Shown piece by piece: positions 55,507 through 64,000 of a DNA stretch of 64,000 bases (the stretch's first letter is position 1; every line of letters starts with the position of its first letter). The notes below the pieces were generated by a model. That model was not told the DNA's origin. It saw nothing but the letters and a program-made list of their open reading frames with translations, and ran no database searches. Position numbers and translations under genes: made by a program. This DNA is from Terriglobus aquaticus (GTDB taxonomy: Bacteria > Acidobacteriota > Terriglobia > Terriglobales > Acidobacteriaceae). The stretch lies in the NCBI RefSeq assembly GCF_025685415.1, contig NZ_JAGSYB010000001.1, forward strand, positions 2,604,001 to 2,668,000. Direction: 5' to 3'.

Positions 55507-56583
55507 ATGCAAAGACGCGCGTGTTTCAGCCTGGGCGTATGCGCTGCGGCAGGGTTGCTGATGGGTAGCGGCTCTGCCGCAGCCGCAGGCCTGCCCGTGC
55601 TGCAGGTGGGACCGCAGGCGAAGTTCCACACCGTGCAGGCAGCGATCGATGCGGCGCCACAGACGGGCGCGGAGATACGGCTCGCGCCGGGTAAATATCG
55701 CGAGAAGATCCACATCTCCACACCGAACCTGTACCTGGTGGGTACGGGCAAAACGCCGGGCGATGTGGTGCTGAGTTGGGACGACTCGGCGAAGAGTGCG
55801 GGCGGCACGGGCAAGAGCGGCAGCGTGACCGTGGAGGCGGACGGCTTCGAAGCCGAAAATCTGACAGTTGAGAATACCTGGCAGAACGAGCACGAGCGCA
55901 CCCAGGAGGGGTCGCAGGCCGTGGCGTTGCTGCTGCGAAGCGACCGTGCCGTGCTGGACAACGTTCGCCTGATTGGAGCACAGGACACCCTGTATGCGGA
56001 CAGTCGCACGTGCCATGAGAATCTGCCCAGTGATGGCAGTGCGCCGAAGGAGCCGCAACCCGCGTGCCGTGCATCGCGCGAGTACTTCCGTGACGTGTAC
56101 ATCGAAGGCGATGTGGACTACATCTTCGGCGATGCGCAGGCGGTGTTCGATCGCTGCGAACTGCATCCGCGACACCACCCGACGGTCATGTTTACGGCGC
56201 AGAGCCGGCACTTTCTGGAGGAGGTGTCGGGATATTACTTTCTGCACTCCAGCATTACAGGGGATCGCAGCACATTCGACGGCTCGGAGAAGCTGGTGCT
56301 CGGCCGGCCCTGGCGCGACTACTCCACCGTATGGTTCTACGACACTGAGATCGAGCCGACGATCACAGCGGATGGATGGAGCGACTGGAACGGACGCTTG
56401 AAGACGAGCGAGTACCGCGAATACAAATCGCATGGACCGGGTGTGAATGGTGGGCAGCGAATCGTGAGCTATCCACCGCTGACAAAGGAAGTGGAGAAAG
56501 GCCTGACGCCCCAGGCTCTGCTGCGCGGGACGGATGGGTGGAACCCGGTGAAGGCAGCGGATCGACTATGGAAGGCACGATGA
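55507..56583 (+). CDS. Exported pectinesterase (CE8)
   Basis: A 358-residue right-handed beta-helix enzyme that removes methyl esters from pectin. It has a signal peptide (cleavage near 27), then the family's hallmarks: LIGAQDTLY (Gln159, Asp160), the catalytic Asp204 in GDVDYIFGDAQAVFDRC and LGRPWR with Arg267 (265-270). The Cys-containing insert between 169 and 187 (HENLPSDGSAPKEPQPAC) may hold a disulfide. I start at 55507; the frame upstream is antisense-like. Its stop overlaps the next ATG by four bases. Confidence 0.92.
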   Translation: MQRRACFSLGVCAAAGLLMGSGSAAAAGLPVLQVGPQAKFHTVQAAIDAAPQTGAEIRLAPGKYREKIHISTPNLYLVGTGKTPGDVVLSWDDSAKSAGGTGKSGSVTVEADGFEAENLTVENTWQNEHERTQEGSQAVALLLRSDRAVLDNVRLIGAQDTLYADSRTCHENLPSDGSAPKEPQPACRASREYFRDVYIEGDVDYIFGDAQAVFDRCELHPRHHPTVMFTAQSRHFLEEVSGYYFLHSSITGDRSTFDGSEKLVLGRPWRDYSTVWFYDTEIEPTITADGWSDWNGRLKTSEYREYKSHGPGVNGGQRIVSYPPLTKEVEKGLTPQALLRGTDGWNPVKAADRLWKAR

Positions 56584-57857
56584 ACAGAATGCGCCCATTC
56601 GTGACGGTTGCGCTTACTGCAGCGTGGATCGCGTCCGCGTGCGCGCAGCAGACCATGGTCGGAGCGAATGCTGCCGTGAGCGCACAACGGGACGGCGCGG
56701 CGATGGCGGCAACCGTGCGCCAGCAATGGCCGGACGGCGTGGTGGCCACCCAGGCGCATCCGGGTGCGTGGGCGTATGAGACGGGCACGCTGCTGGACGG
56801 GATGGCTGCGGTCGGTCTGGCAACGAACGATGCTGCAGAGCGTGCCGCGGACCTGGCCTATGTGAAGGCGGCGGTCGATCGGTGGGTGCGCCCCGATGGA
56901 TCCATCGAAACCGAGCCCGGCAAGCCGTTCAATCCGTCATTGCACACCTTGGACAACCTGGAGCCCGGGCGAGCGGTGTTGTTTGTTTGGCAGCAGACAC
57001 ACGAGGAGCGGTACCGCAAAGCGGCGGCGTTCCTAATTGCGCAGTTTGCGGCGCAGCCGCGCAATTACTTCGGCGGGTACTGGCACAAGCAGGTGTACCC
57101 AGACCAGATGTGGCTGGACGGGGCGTACATGGCGGAACCGTTTCGCGCCGTCTATGCAAAGCAGTTCGGTCCGGCCAGCGAGCTCGACGACGTCGCCAAG
57201 CAGTTGCTGCTGATGGACGAGCATATGCGCGCGCCGGGTATTCCCGCGGGCGAGTTGCTGCGGCATGGGTGGGACGCGAGCGGCGCCGAAGGAAAGCAGG
57301 CGCAGCCCTGGGCCGATCCGAAGACCGGCTTGTCCGCAGAGGTTTGGGCGCGGGCGCTGGGCTGGTATGCGATGGCGTTGGTGGATACGCTGCCATCGTT
57401 CCCGGCAAACCATCCGGATCGGGCAAAGCTGATCGCAGTGCTGCAACGGGTGATGACCGCCGTGGCCGCCGAACAGGACGCTGCCACCGGTGTGTGGTGG
57501 GATGTACTGCACAGGCCGGGCCAGGCGGGCAACTTCCGTGAAGCGTCGGCAACAGCGATGTTTGTGTACGCCTCAGCGAAAGGTGTGCGGCTGGGGTACT
57601 TGCCGCCGCACTTCTCCGGGAACGCAGAGCGCGGGTGGACCGGACTTGAAACTCAGTTTGTTACGCGCGCAAACGGACGCGTAACCCTGCACGGCACCGT
57701 GAAGGTGAGCGGCCTGGGCGGCACACCGTACCGCGCAGGCGACTACAGCTACTACGTGCACGAAGCTGTCGGCGATGACGACCCAAAGGGCGTGGGAGCG
57801 TTTCTGCTGGCGGCCAGCGAGGTGGGTCGGCTCCGTACGGTGACGCACTCCAGGTAG
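56580..57857 (+). CDS. Exported GH105 unsaturated rhamnogalacturonyl hydrolase-like enzyme
   Basis: A 425-residue (alpha/alpha)6-barrel protein with a signal peptide (cleavage near 22). The GH105 hallmarks are LDNLEPGR (Asp125), QPRNYFGGYWHK (His169) and YPDQMWLDGAYM (Asp180, catalytic). Such enzymes release the unsaturated galacturonyl end left by rhamnogalacturonan or pectate lyases. It is translationally coupled to the pectinesterase gene (ATGA). The presence of a signal peptide is a little unusual, since many GH105 enzymes work in the cytoplasm. Confidence 0.88.
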   Translation: MNRMRPFVTVALTAAWIASACAQQTMVGANAAVSAQRDGAAMAATVRQQWPDGVVATQAHPGAWAYETGTLLDGMAAVGLATNDAAERAADLAYVKAAVDRWVRPDGSIETEPGKPFNPSLHTLDNLEPGRAVLFVWQQTHEERYRKAAAFLIAQFAAQPRNYFGGYWHKQVYPDQMWLDGAYMAEPFRAVYAKQFGPASELDDVAKQLLLMDEHMRAPGIPAGELLRHGWDASGAEGKQAQPWADPKTGLSAEVWARALGWYAMALVDTLPSFPANHPDRAKLIAVLQRVMTAVAAEQDAATGVWWDVLHRPGQAGNFREASATAMFVYASAKGVRLGYLPPHFSGNAERGWTGLETQFVTRANGRVTLHGTVKVSGLGGTPYRAGDYSYYVHEAVGDDDPKGVGAFLLAASEVGRLRTVTHSR

Positions 57858-57960
57858 CAGTCCAGCGGGGCACCGAACCGGGTCGCTCGCAGCGTGCGTT
57901 TGCCCGTTACAGAGAATGCGCCGCGATGCGATACTTGCTGGAACTTACAGGAGATCTGTT

Positions 57961-59073
57961 TTGTCTACGTCGCCTCGTCCCGATGCTTCGAACCGCAGTG
58001 ATGGTGTTTCACGCGCGGAGGGCGCGCCGCTGCAGGCACGGAGAGCAGGACGCATCAAGATACAGGATGTGGCCCGGCTGGCGCAGGTGTCGCCCAGCAC
58101 CGTTTCTGGCGTGTTGAACGAAAAGAGCAATGTGCGGCCGGAGACGCGGCAGCGCGTGCTGGATGTGATCGCGCAACTGGGGTACACGCCGAATATCTTC
58201 GCCAGCAACCTGGCGCGGCGATCGACCAAGCTGATCGGCATCATCGTTAGCGACCTGTTGAACCCGTTCTTCGCAGAAATTGCTGCGGCACTGGATGCTG
58301 AGGCCCGCAAGCATGGCTACGAAACGTTTCTGGCGTCGACCAGCTTTCACCCGGATAAGCAGTGCGCGGCGGTGCGCCAGATGCTGGCGCTGCGCGTGGC
58401 CGGCGTGGCCATGATGACGAGCGAAAACGATCCCGAGGCGTTCAGCCTGCTGAAGGGGAGTGGGACGCCCGCGGTGTACCTGGACAACAATCATTCCGCG
58501 CCGCACATCGGCACCGTTCGCGTGGACAAGCGGCACGGGATGTTTATCGCAGTGCAGCACTTGTTGGAGTTAGGCCACCGAAAGATCCTGCTCATCAAGA
58601 ACTCGCAGCAGGACTCGGCCGAACCGCCGCTGCTGAGTCACCAGGAACGGCAGATCGGGTTTGATGAGGCACTTCACCAGTACAACCCGAAGGAGATGGA
58701 CGTCCACGTGATCGACGAACCCGGCGATCCGGCGTCCGCGGGCATGCGCGCAGTAGAACGGGCGCTGAAGCAGTACCGGTTCACGGCGGTAGTCGCCATC
58801 AACGACCTGGTCGCACTGGGTGCATTCCGGGCGCTGCAGGCGGCGGGGTTGCAGATACCGCAGGATGTTTCCGTCGTTGGATTCGACAACACATATCTTT
58901 GCGACTTCCTTCACCCCCCACTCACCACGGTGGCAACACCCCGCGCAGACCTGGCCAGCAACGTGGTCTCGATGCTGCTGAGTTACATACGCGGCGACGG
59001 CGCGCCCCCAGAGCCGATGCTGCCCGCCCAGATGGTGCTGCGGCAGTCCACGGCGACGCCGCAGGCGACGTAG
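57961..59073 (+). CDS. LacI-family transcriptional regulator
   Basis: A 370-residue regulator. The N-terminal helix-turn-helix is IKIQDVARLAQVSPSTVSGV (32-51), followed by the hinge NVRPETRQRVLDVIAQLGYT and a periplasmic-binding-like domain (LIGIIVSDLLNPFFAEIA; VVGFDNTYLCDFLHPPLTTV). I use a TTG start at 57961 with AGGAG seven bases upstream. It lies after the GH105 gene and 7 bases before the GH43 gene, so it probably controls this pectin cluster in response to a galacturonate-derived sugar; the operator is likely the palindrome upstream of uxaE. Confidence 0.93.
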   Translation: MSTSPRPDASNRSDGVSRAEGAPLQARRAGRIKIQDVARLAQVSPSTVSGVLNEKSNVRPETRQRVLDVIAQLGYTPNIFASNLARRSTKLIGIIVSDLLNPFFAEIAAALDAEARKHGYETFLASTSFHPDKQCAAVRQMLALRVAGVAMMTSENDPEAFSLLKGSGTPAVYLDNNHSAPHIGTVRVDKRHGMFIAVQHLLELGHRKILLIKNSQQDSAEPPLLSHQERQIGFDEALHQYNPKEMDVHVIDEPGDPASAGMRAVERALKQYRFTAVVAINDLVALGAFRALQAAGLQIPQDVSVVGFDNTYLCDFLHPPLTTVATPRADLASNVVSMLLSYIRGDGAPPEPMLPAQMVLRQSTATPQAT

Positions 59074-59080
59074 GGCAAGG

Positions 59081-60712
59081 ATGGTAGCGCGGACAATCTG
59101 CCGCACAGCGGTCACGCTCACCGCTCTGTTGGTGACGTCCTGTGGCCACGCGCAGAGATCTCGCGTAAGTGCGGCGGAGCAGGCGACGTACACAAACCCG
59201 ATTCTCTTTTCGGACTACTCGGATCCTGACGTGGTTCGCGACGGCAAACGTTACGTCCTGGTCGCGTCCACGTTTTCGTTTGTGCCCGGGCTGCCCATTC
59301 TGGTATCGCCAGACCTGGTGCACTGGACGATACTGACGCATGCGTTACAGCGGGTTGATCTGGCGCCGCAGTACGACATGAACGATGGCGATCGGTATGG
59401 GGGAGGCGTGTGGGCGCCGGCGATTCGGAAGCATGCCGGGCGCTTCTACATCTTCTTTCCAACTCCGGAGGAAGGCATCTTCATGGTGAGCGCGGCGCGC
59501 CTTAGCGGGCCGTGGACGAAGCCCGTCGCGGTACTGGCCGGGCCGAAGCTGGAGGATCCGTGTCCGTTCTGGGATGACGACGGCAAGGCCTACCTGGTGC
59601 ACTCGCGAACAGGCGCGGGGCCACTAATCTTGCACCGCATGTCGCCGGACGCAACGCACGTACTGGATGCCGGCAAGGAAATTGTGAATGACCCCGTACA
59701 CCTGAAGACCCTGGAAGGCCCGAAGCTGTACAAGCGCAATGGTTGGTACTACATTTTTGCGCCGTTTGGTGGAGTGAGCACGGGCAAGCAGGTGACGTTG
59801 CGCTCGCGAAGCATTGATGGCCCTTACGAATCACAGATCTCCCTGCAACAAGGCACGAGCAACATCAACGGGCCGCACCAGGGTGGTTGGGTCACCACGC
59901 CGGATGGCAAAGACTACTTTGTGCACTTCCAGTCGCGTGGCGCACACGGGCGCATTGTGCACCTGGAGCCAATGCGGTGGGAGAACGACTGGCCGGTGAT
60001 GGGAACGGCTACGATTGACCCGATGGCCCCGCGGCCGGGACAGCCGGTGCAGAGTGCTCCCGTGCCCGTGCCGGTCGCACGTGCAGCCAAGATCACGGTG
60101 CAGACTTCAGATGAGTTCGCGAGCACCGCACTTGGCCCGCAATGGGAGTGGAACCACAACCCGGTCAAGGATGCGTGGTCGCTCAGCGAGCATCGCGGAT
60201 ACTTACGGCTGCACGCCCTGCCCTCTGCGAGTTTGTTCGCTGCGCGCAACACGTTGACGCAGCAGATGCAGTCAGAATCGCTTGTGTTCACAGCCCGGCT
60301 GGAACTGACAGGACTGCAGCCGGGAACTCATGCCGGGTTGGGGATATTTGAGCAGAAGGCCAGTGGCATCGAGATAACCGACGGAGGCCAAGCGTCGTAC
60401 CGCCTTGCCTACTTTCACGTGGAGCGGGCGAAGCGTGGGACGGTGACTCAGTTGGGCGACGACGCCGCTGCTCATGTCGCCCGGCATATCCAGGCGTTAC
60501 TGCTGCGGGTGACGGTACGCGGAGATCGTGTTCGCTACAGCTTCAGCGCGGATGAGGGCAAGAGCTTCCAGGAGCTGGGGCCGGAGACCCCAATCGACTT
60601 CAGTTGGTGGAAGGGCGCGAGACCGGCTTTGTTTGCGTACAGCGAGTCGGACGGAAGTGCGACGCCGGGGTACCTGGATGTGGATTCGGTCCATGTGGAC
60701 CCGATACCGTAA
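59081..60712 (+). CDS. Exported GH43 hydrolase (arabinan/xylan type) with C-terminal beta-sandwich
   Basis: A 543-residue protein. The N-terminal signal ends in LLVTSCG, a lipobox-like site, so a lipoprotein is possible. The GH43 five-bladed propeller has the three acids: Asp48 (DYSDPDVV), Asp159 (EDPCPFWDDDG) and Glu212 (LEGPKLYKR). The C-terminal 200 residues (from about 340) are a beta-sandwich of the GH43_12 type. It could remove arabinose or xylose side chains from pectin. It starts 7 bases after the LacI gene. Confidence 0.88.
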   Translation: MVARTICRTAVTLTALLVTSCGHAQRSRVSAAEQATYTNPILFSDYSDPDVVRDGKRYVLVASTFSFVPGLPILVSPDLVHWTILTHALQRVDLAPQYDMNDGDRYGGGVWAPAIRKHAGRFYIFFPTPEEGIFMVSAARLSGPWTKPVAVLAGPKLEDPCPFWDDDGKAYLVHSRTGAGPLILHRMSPDATHVLDAGKEIVNDPVHLKTLEGPKLYKRNGWYYIFAPFGGVSTGKQVTLRSRSIDGPYESQISLQQGTSNINGPHQGGWVTTPDGKDYFVHFQSRGAHGRIVHLEPMRWENDWPVMGTATIDPMAPRPGQPVQSAPVPVPVARAAKITVQTSDEFASTALGPQWEWNHNPVKDAWSLSEHRGYLRLHALPSASLFAARNTLTQQMQSESLVFTARLELTGLQPGTHAGLGIFEQKASGIEITDGGQASYRLAYFHVERAKRGTVTQLGDDAAAHVARHIQALLLRVTVRGDRVRYSFSADEGKSFQELGPETPIDFSWWKGARPALFAYSESDGSATPGYLDVDSVHVDPIP

Positions 60713-60802
60713 TCGCGCTGGGACGACAGCACGGACCGGGCAAAGCGGGGGCGCTCTTGCACGTGTCGGCTGGTGCTGAAAGGTCCGAAATTATCTTGCC
60801 GC

Positions 60803-61312
60803 TTAACGAATTAAGCCTTTGAGCGGCAGAGCGACGGTCTCGGTGCGCGGAGGCAGGCAGACCTGGTCGTTGCAGGTTTGATAGCGCACCAGGACGTGGC
60901 TGACGGCGTCTGCAGCGGGCCGGGTGCGAGGCGCGCGCAGTTTCAGGGTGAAGTTGACGTCGGAGAGGAAGACGCCCGCCACCGAGTGCGTGACCGGATC
61001 GGGAACCCGGGCTGGGTCGGGCTCGCTTACGTCGAGCAGGGTGAGCGGATCGCCCTGTTGCAGGCCGATCTCGGTTGCGAGCGGGCCGCCCTCGGGCTCT
61101 TCCAGCGCGTACAGATGCCAGCCCGGCTGTACCGCCGCGGCAAGCGTGACCGTGAACGCCGCGCCGGGAGCAACCGGCCGCGACGGCAGGTGCTGAACGG
61201 ACCAGTGGGCCGGCGTGGGCGGAGCTGCAAACAACTGCGACACCGGGGCGAACGGGACCGCGATCGCGAAAGCGAGCACCACGCGGAAGCAAACGGCAGA
61301 TGAGCGCATCAT
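60803..61312 (-). CDS. Stand-alone DsbD N-terminal-domain protein
   Basis: A 169-residue exported protein with a signal peptide (cleavage near 30) and the alpha domain of DsbD only: the Ig-like fold with LAAAVQPGWHLYALEEPEGG and the active-site YQTCNDQVCLPP with Cys147 and Cys152. In full DsbD this domain receives electrons from a membrane part and passes them to periplasmic thiol proteins. Here there is no membrane part and no thioredoxin tail. It overlaps the CDPC protein gene by four bases. The role is thus in thiol transfer, but the electron source is not in view. Confidence 0.85.
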   Translation of the reverse strand: MMRSSAVCFRVVLAFAIAVPFAPVSQLFAAPPTPAHWSVQHLPSRPVAPGAAFTVTLAAAVQPGWHLYALEEPEGGPLATEIGLQQGDPLTLLDVSEPDPARVPDPVTHSVAGVFLSDVNFTLKLRAPRTRPAADAVSHVLVRYQTCNDQVCLPPRTETVALPLKGLIR

Positions 61313-63096
61313 CGGGCCGCCTGCTGAAGCGGAGCGTCGCCCAGAGGAGCGTATGCCGCCGCGACCACTTTGTGCGAGGAGAGGTCCTCAACCCAGGCCG
61401 CCACGGCAAGCTGATCGAGCGGCAGCGTGGTGTCGGTGCTGAGAAAGTGCGCGGTGCCGAAGCGCTCGTTGTACTGGGCGAAGTCCGCGAGGTACTTGCT
61501 GAGCTTGGAGCTGATCGTTGCCGGATCGAAGGCCGCGGACGCAGAGGACGATCCGGTGAGCGCTACGGGTAAGGCGTCCGCTGTCGGCCGCGCCAGATCG
61601 CGAACAACCACTGCATGGAATCGAATGCCGTTTTCGCCGCTGTAACGAACCTCGCGCTGAACCAGGGCGAAGTTGAGAACCAGCTTGGGAGTCTTCGCGG
61701 CAGCAGCAGGAGCTGCAGTTGCCGCTGGATCAGAGGACGCAACGTCCGGCTTCGCCGCTTGCGAAAGAAGCTTCCGCAGCGCATCGGCATCGGCCACCTG
61801 GAACTCAGCCTTTGCAGCAACCGTGTGGTCCGGCGCGAAGCCGGCCGCAACATGCAGCGTGGCTCCGGAAGGAACCTGCAGTTCCTTATCCAGCTCGGCG
61901 GAAAGTGTCTTGTAAGCTTCCTCGGCGTCTTCGCGTCCACCACCGATTTCTGGACCTTCCACGCCGTCGATGCGAAAGGTCGGCGTGAAACGCACGTTGT
62001 CATACGCGGCGCGCGCGACGGAGGCGGTGTTTGCGAGGGGATCGGGCTCGGGAATGTGCTGGTCGAACGCCAGCGCAACCACTTGCGAACGCGAGTATTG
62101 CTCCAAGACGCCGTCTGTCGCCAAGTCCGCGGCAGCGCATGGGTCGCACGCCGAGCCGGTGTAGAGCGCGAGCAGGACGGTGCGGCCGGAAGTGGGTGCG
62201 GAGTGCTGTGAGGCCGGCCTGGGCTGATACAGAGCGCGGTAACGACGGTCGATCTCCGCCTCCAGACCGGCGCGATCGCCCCCATGCTGCGCGGCGTAGA
62301 GCGACTGCAGAAGGGCTTGCCCCGCGGGTGTCATTCCGCCATAAATAGTCGCCAATTCCAGGTCGTCCACGGCCTTGTCGTCCTGATGCTGCAGGTGCTC
62401 GATCTGGCCGCGTGTGAGGAACGTTGCACCCTGGGTCGGATAGAGCGGCTGTGCCTGGTCAAGCGCAGCGATCGCATCGGAGATCTTGCCTTCGTGCAGG
62501 TAAACGTCGGCGAGCGTCTGCAGATTGGCGGCCTGAGACTCACCGAAGTACCGCTTAACCTGGGCGTCGCGCTTGGCCTGTTCCGCGGGTGTAAGCGGCT
62601 TGGCAGGCGCGCTACCAAACATCATTGCCGCCATGGCAGGCAGGGTGGTCTGCTTCACGGAATCGCGTGCCCAAGCCTCGGCCGACTTGAGATCGACGCC
62701 GTTGGGCGGGGCTTCCGCGAGGCTGTAGGCCACGCCGTTTTCCACGTTTGCACGGGAGGTTTTTTCGGCTGCATCGACTCTGGCCTTGGCAACCTGGTGG
62801 ATCCGTTTTTCGTCGAGAGGCTGCTGCTCCAGCAGGAGCTTGAGCAGAATGCTGCGAGCGCGGTCGGCGCGCTTGCTCGTCGGGAAGTCGTGGAGAAAGG
62901 CCGTGAGCGCGGCGGCACGTTTGTCCGGTTGGAGCTGCGCATTCGCGGCCTGAAATGCAGCCTGATCCGGGGTAACCTGCATGGCCGTAGCGGACCCAGC
63001 GCCGGAGGGCGCCGCTGTCTGCGCAAACACTGGAGGAGCATTGCCGAGCGCAATGGCGACACAAACGGCGGCGAACCAGGACTGCCTGAACAGCAT
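61309..63096 (-). CDS. Exported protein with TPR-like helices and a CxxC thioredoxin-like domain
   Basis: A 595-residue protein with a signal peptide (MLFRQSWFAAVCVAIALG, cleavage near 25). The N-terminal 270 residues are helical with TPR-like repeats (NLQTLADVYLHEGKISDAIA; FLTRGQIEHLQHQDDKAVDD). A thioredoxin-like part follows with VLLALYTGSACDPCAAADLA (Cys317, Cys320), FTPTFRIDGV and the cis-Pro-like turn, and a C-terminal beta region. I start at 63096 with GGGAG five bases upstream. It ends on the start of the DsbD alpha-domain gene (ATGA), so the two are a coupled redox pair. I know no named family. Confidence 0.78.
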   Translation of the reverse strand: MLFRQSWFAAVCVAIALGNAPPVFAQTAAPSGAGSATAMQVTPDQAAFQAANAQLQPDKRAAALTAFLHDFPTSKRADRARSILLKLLLEQQPLDEKRIHQVAKARVDAAEKTSRANVENGVAYSLAEAPPNGVDLKSAEAWARDSVKQTTLPAMAAMMFGSAPAKPLTPAEQAKRDAQVKRYFGESQAANLQTLADVYLHEGKISDAIAALDQAQPLYPTQGATFLTRGQIEHLQHQDDKAVDDLELATIYGGMTPAGQALLQSLYAAQHGGDRAGLEAEIDRRYRALYQPRPASQHSAPTSGRTVLLALYTGSACDPCAAADLATDGVLEQYSRSQVVALAFDQHIPEPDPLANTASVARAAYDNVRFTPTFRIDGVEGPEIGGGREDAEEAYKTLSAELDKELQVPSGATLHVAAGFAPDHTVAAKAEFQVADADALRKLLSQAAKPDVASSDPAATAAPAAAAKTPKLVLNFALVQREVRYSGENGIRFHAVVVRDLARPTADALPVALTGSSSASAAFDPATISSKLSKYLADFAQYNERFGTAHFLSTDTTLPLDQLAVAAWVEDLSSHKVVAAAYAPLGDAPLQQAAR

Positions 63097-63242
63097 GAAC
63101 GCTCCCAAATTAGCCTGAATGGACGAAGCATATCAGCACGGTGCCCGATGTGAGCGGGCGGGAGATAAGCGGACCGGGGCACGGCGTTGATCGGCCCATC
63201 CAGGTAAGGCGCGGCTGACCGCGGATTGCCTATACTCCGCGT

Positions 63243-64000
63243 ATGGGTCTGACCGCAGTCGTTGTGGATGACGAGCCGCTTGCCCGGCGGGAGTTGCACT
63301 ACCTGCTCGGTCGCATTGGCGATGTGGACGTAGTCGCCGAGGCGAGCAACGGTATCGAGGCGGTGGAGACGATTCGTAACGCCGCGCCAGACGTGGTCTT
63401 TCTGGACGTGCAGATGCCCGGACTGGACGGCTTTGCGGTGTTAAAGAAGCTGATCGACGCCAAGGCTCTGACCCCGGAACGCGAGGAGCCGATGCCCGAG
63501 GTGGTCTTTGCGACAGCATTCGACCAGTACGCGGTGCGTGCATTTGAAGTGAATGCAATCGACTACCTGCTGAAGCCATTCGAAGAGCGGCGGGTGCGCC
63601 AGGCGATTGAGAAGGTGCGAGCCCGGCAGCAGGCGAGCGCATCGTCAAACGGTCAAACAACTATCGAAACCGTGCCGCAGGCCAGCAGCGAGGAGCGGCT
63701 GGAGAGCCTGCTGAAGCTGCTGGAGTTGCAAGCGGGAGCCACGCAGGCCGGGGCTGCAACGGCCCAGGCTGGTCCCGCGCGCGGCACCAGGGTACGCAGC
63801 GGTAAGGTCGTGGTGCGCAGCGGACAACGATTGCTGCTGGTGGAGGAGCGCGACGTGTCGTTTGCGTCCATCGAAGAGGGCGCCATCTCCGTGGTGACGC
63901 CGCAGATGGAAGGGCTGGCGAACTGCCGCACCATCGAAGAACTGGCCGAGCAGGTGGACCCGAACAGTTTCTGGCGCGCGCACCGGTCGTACCTGGTGAA
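63243..64000 (+). CDS. LytR/AlgR-type response regulator (3' end outside the window)
   Basis: A response regulator of at least 252 residues, running off the right edge. The receiver domain has the acidic pair DDE (9-11), phospho-acceptor Asp55 in VVFLDVQMPG and Lys111 in YLLKPFE. After a Gln/Ala-rich linker the LytTR DNA-binding domain begins near 175 (VVRSGQRLLLVEERDV, ending FWRAHRSYLV). A TATACT box at 63231-63236 ends six bases before the ATG, so this gene may be leaderless. The cognate kinase would be a membrane His_kinase protein, not seen here. Confidence 0.93.
   Translation, partial: MGLTAVVVDDEPLARRELHYLLGRIGDVDVVAEASNGIEAVETIRNAAPDVVFLDVQMPGLDGFAVLKKLIDAKALTPEREEPMPEVVFATAFDQYAVRAFEVNAIDYLLKPFEERRVRQAIEKVRARQQASASSNGQTTIETVPQASSEERLESLLKLLELQAGATQAGAATAQAGPARGTRVRSGKVVVRSGQRLLLVEERDVSFASIEEGAISVVTPQMEGLANCRTIEELAEQVDPNSFWRAHRSYLV

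Noticed and set aside
60798-60827. Overlapping inverted repeats between the GH43 gene and the DsbD alpha-domain gene
   Set aside because: Two small alternative hairpins compete (GCTTAA/TTAAGC and GCCGCT/AGCGGC), partly inside the coding end; too weak to call a terminator.

Overview
The window is about 64 kb of high-GC bacterial chromosome, very likely from an acidobacterium (order Terriglobales; the Terriglobus / Granulicella / Edaphobacter type). The strongest pointers are two exported proteins of the acidobacterial VWFA-related family, an Oar-like outer-membrane protein with an N-terminal carboxypeptidase-regulatory domain, many exported glycan-active enzymes, and a heme operon in hemE-hemH-hemG order. 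I see no rRNA, tRNA, CRISPR array, transposase, integrase or prophage gene. It reads as ordinary, densely packed chromosome, and many gene pairs are joined by ATGA or TGATG stop/start overlaps.

Layout, left to right. 1-2 kb: end of a FUSC-type membrane protein, a KdsC-like phosphatase and a DUF892 ferritin-like protein. 2-11 kb: a full-length Lhr helicase, then a coupled run of DUF5522, YggX, HemE, ferrochelatase and protoporphyrinogen oxidase. 11-16 kb (minus): 2H phosphoesterase, two DUF2059 paralogues around a membrane protein, and an OPT-family transporter behind a good sigma-70-like promoter. 16-27 kb: an ECF sigma / anti-sigma / Spy-like operon, divergent from an exported DUF5666-like protein, a giant Oar-like protein and two VWFA proteins; several of these share Gly/Arg-rich segments. 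27-31 kb: sulfurtransferase, a GDPD enzyme whose fold looks circularly permuted, and a PAS histidine kinase.

31-40 kb (minus) is a Wzx/Wzy-type exopolysaccharide operon: GumC/Wzz with a degenerate kinase domain, Wza-like exporter, GT4, flippase, O-antigen-ligase-like polymerase, GT2 and a secreted GH26-like hydrolase. 40-49 kb is an alpha-glucan/trehalose module: GlgE diverges from a GH15 enzyme followed by TreY and TreZ. 49-54 kb holds housekeeping genes (YagU-like, thioredoxin reductase, DUF4188, YggS, an RlmI-like methyltransferase). 54-61 kb is a pectin-use cluster: tagaturonate epimerase, pectinesterase, GH105 hydrolase, LacI regulator and GH43, with an operator-like palindrome in front. 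The window closes with a two-gene exported redox unit (a stand-alone DsbD N-terminal domain plus a CxxC thioredoxin-like protein) and the start of a LytTR response regulator.

The least expected items are the permuted GDPD, the stand-alone DsbD-alpha domain coupled to a CDPC protein, the pseudokinase GumC, DUF5522 coupled to YggX at the head of the heme genes, the Oar-like protein without a recognisable plug, and a small membrane-protein ORF at 40.1-40.3 kb with no ATG/GTG/TTG start that keeps its full length.
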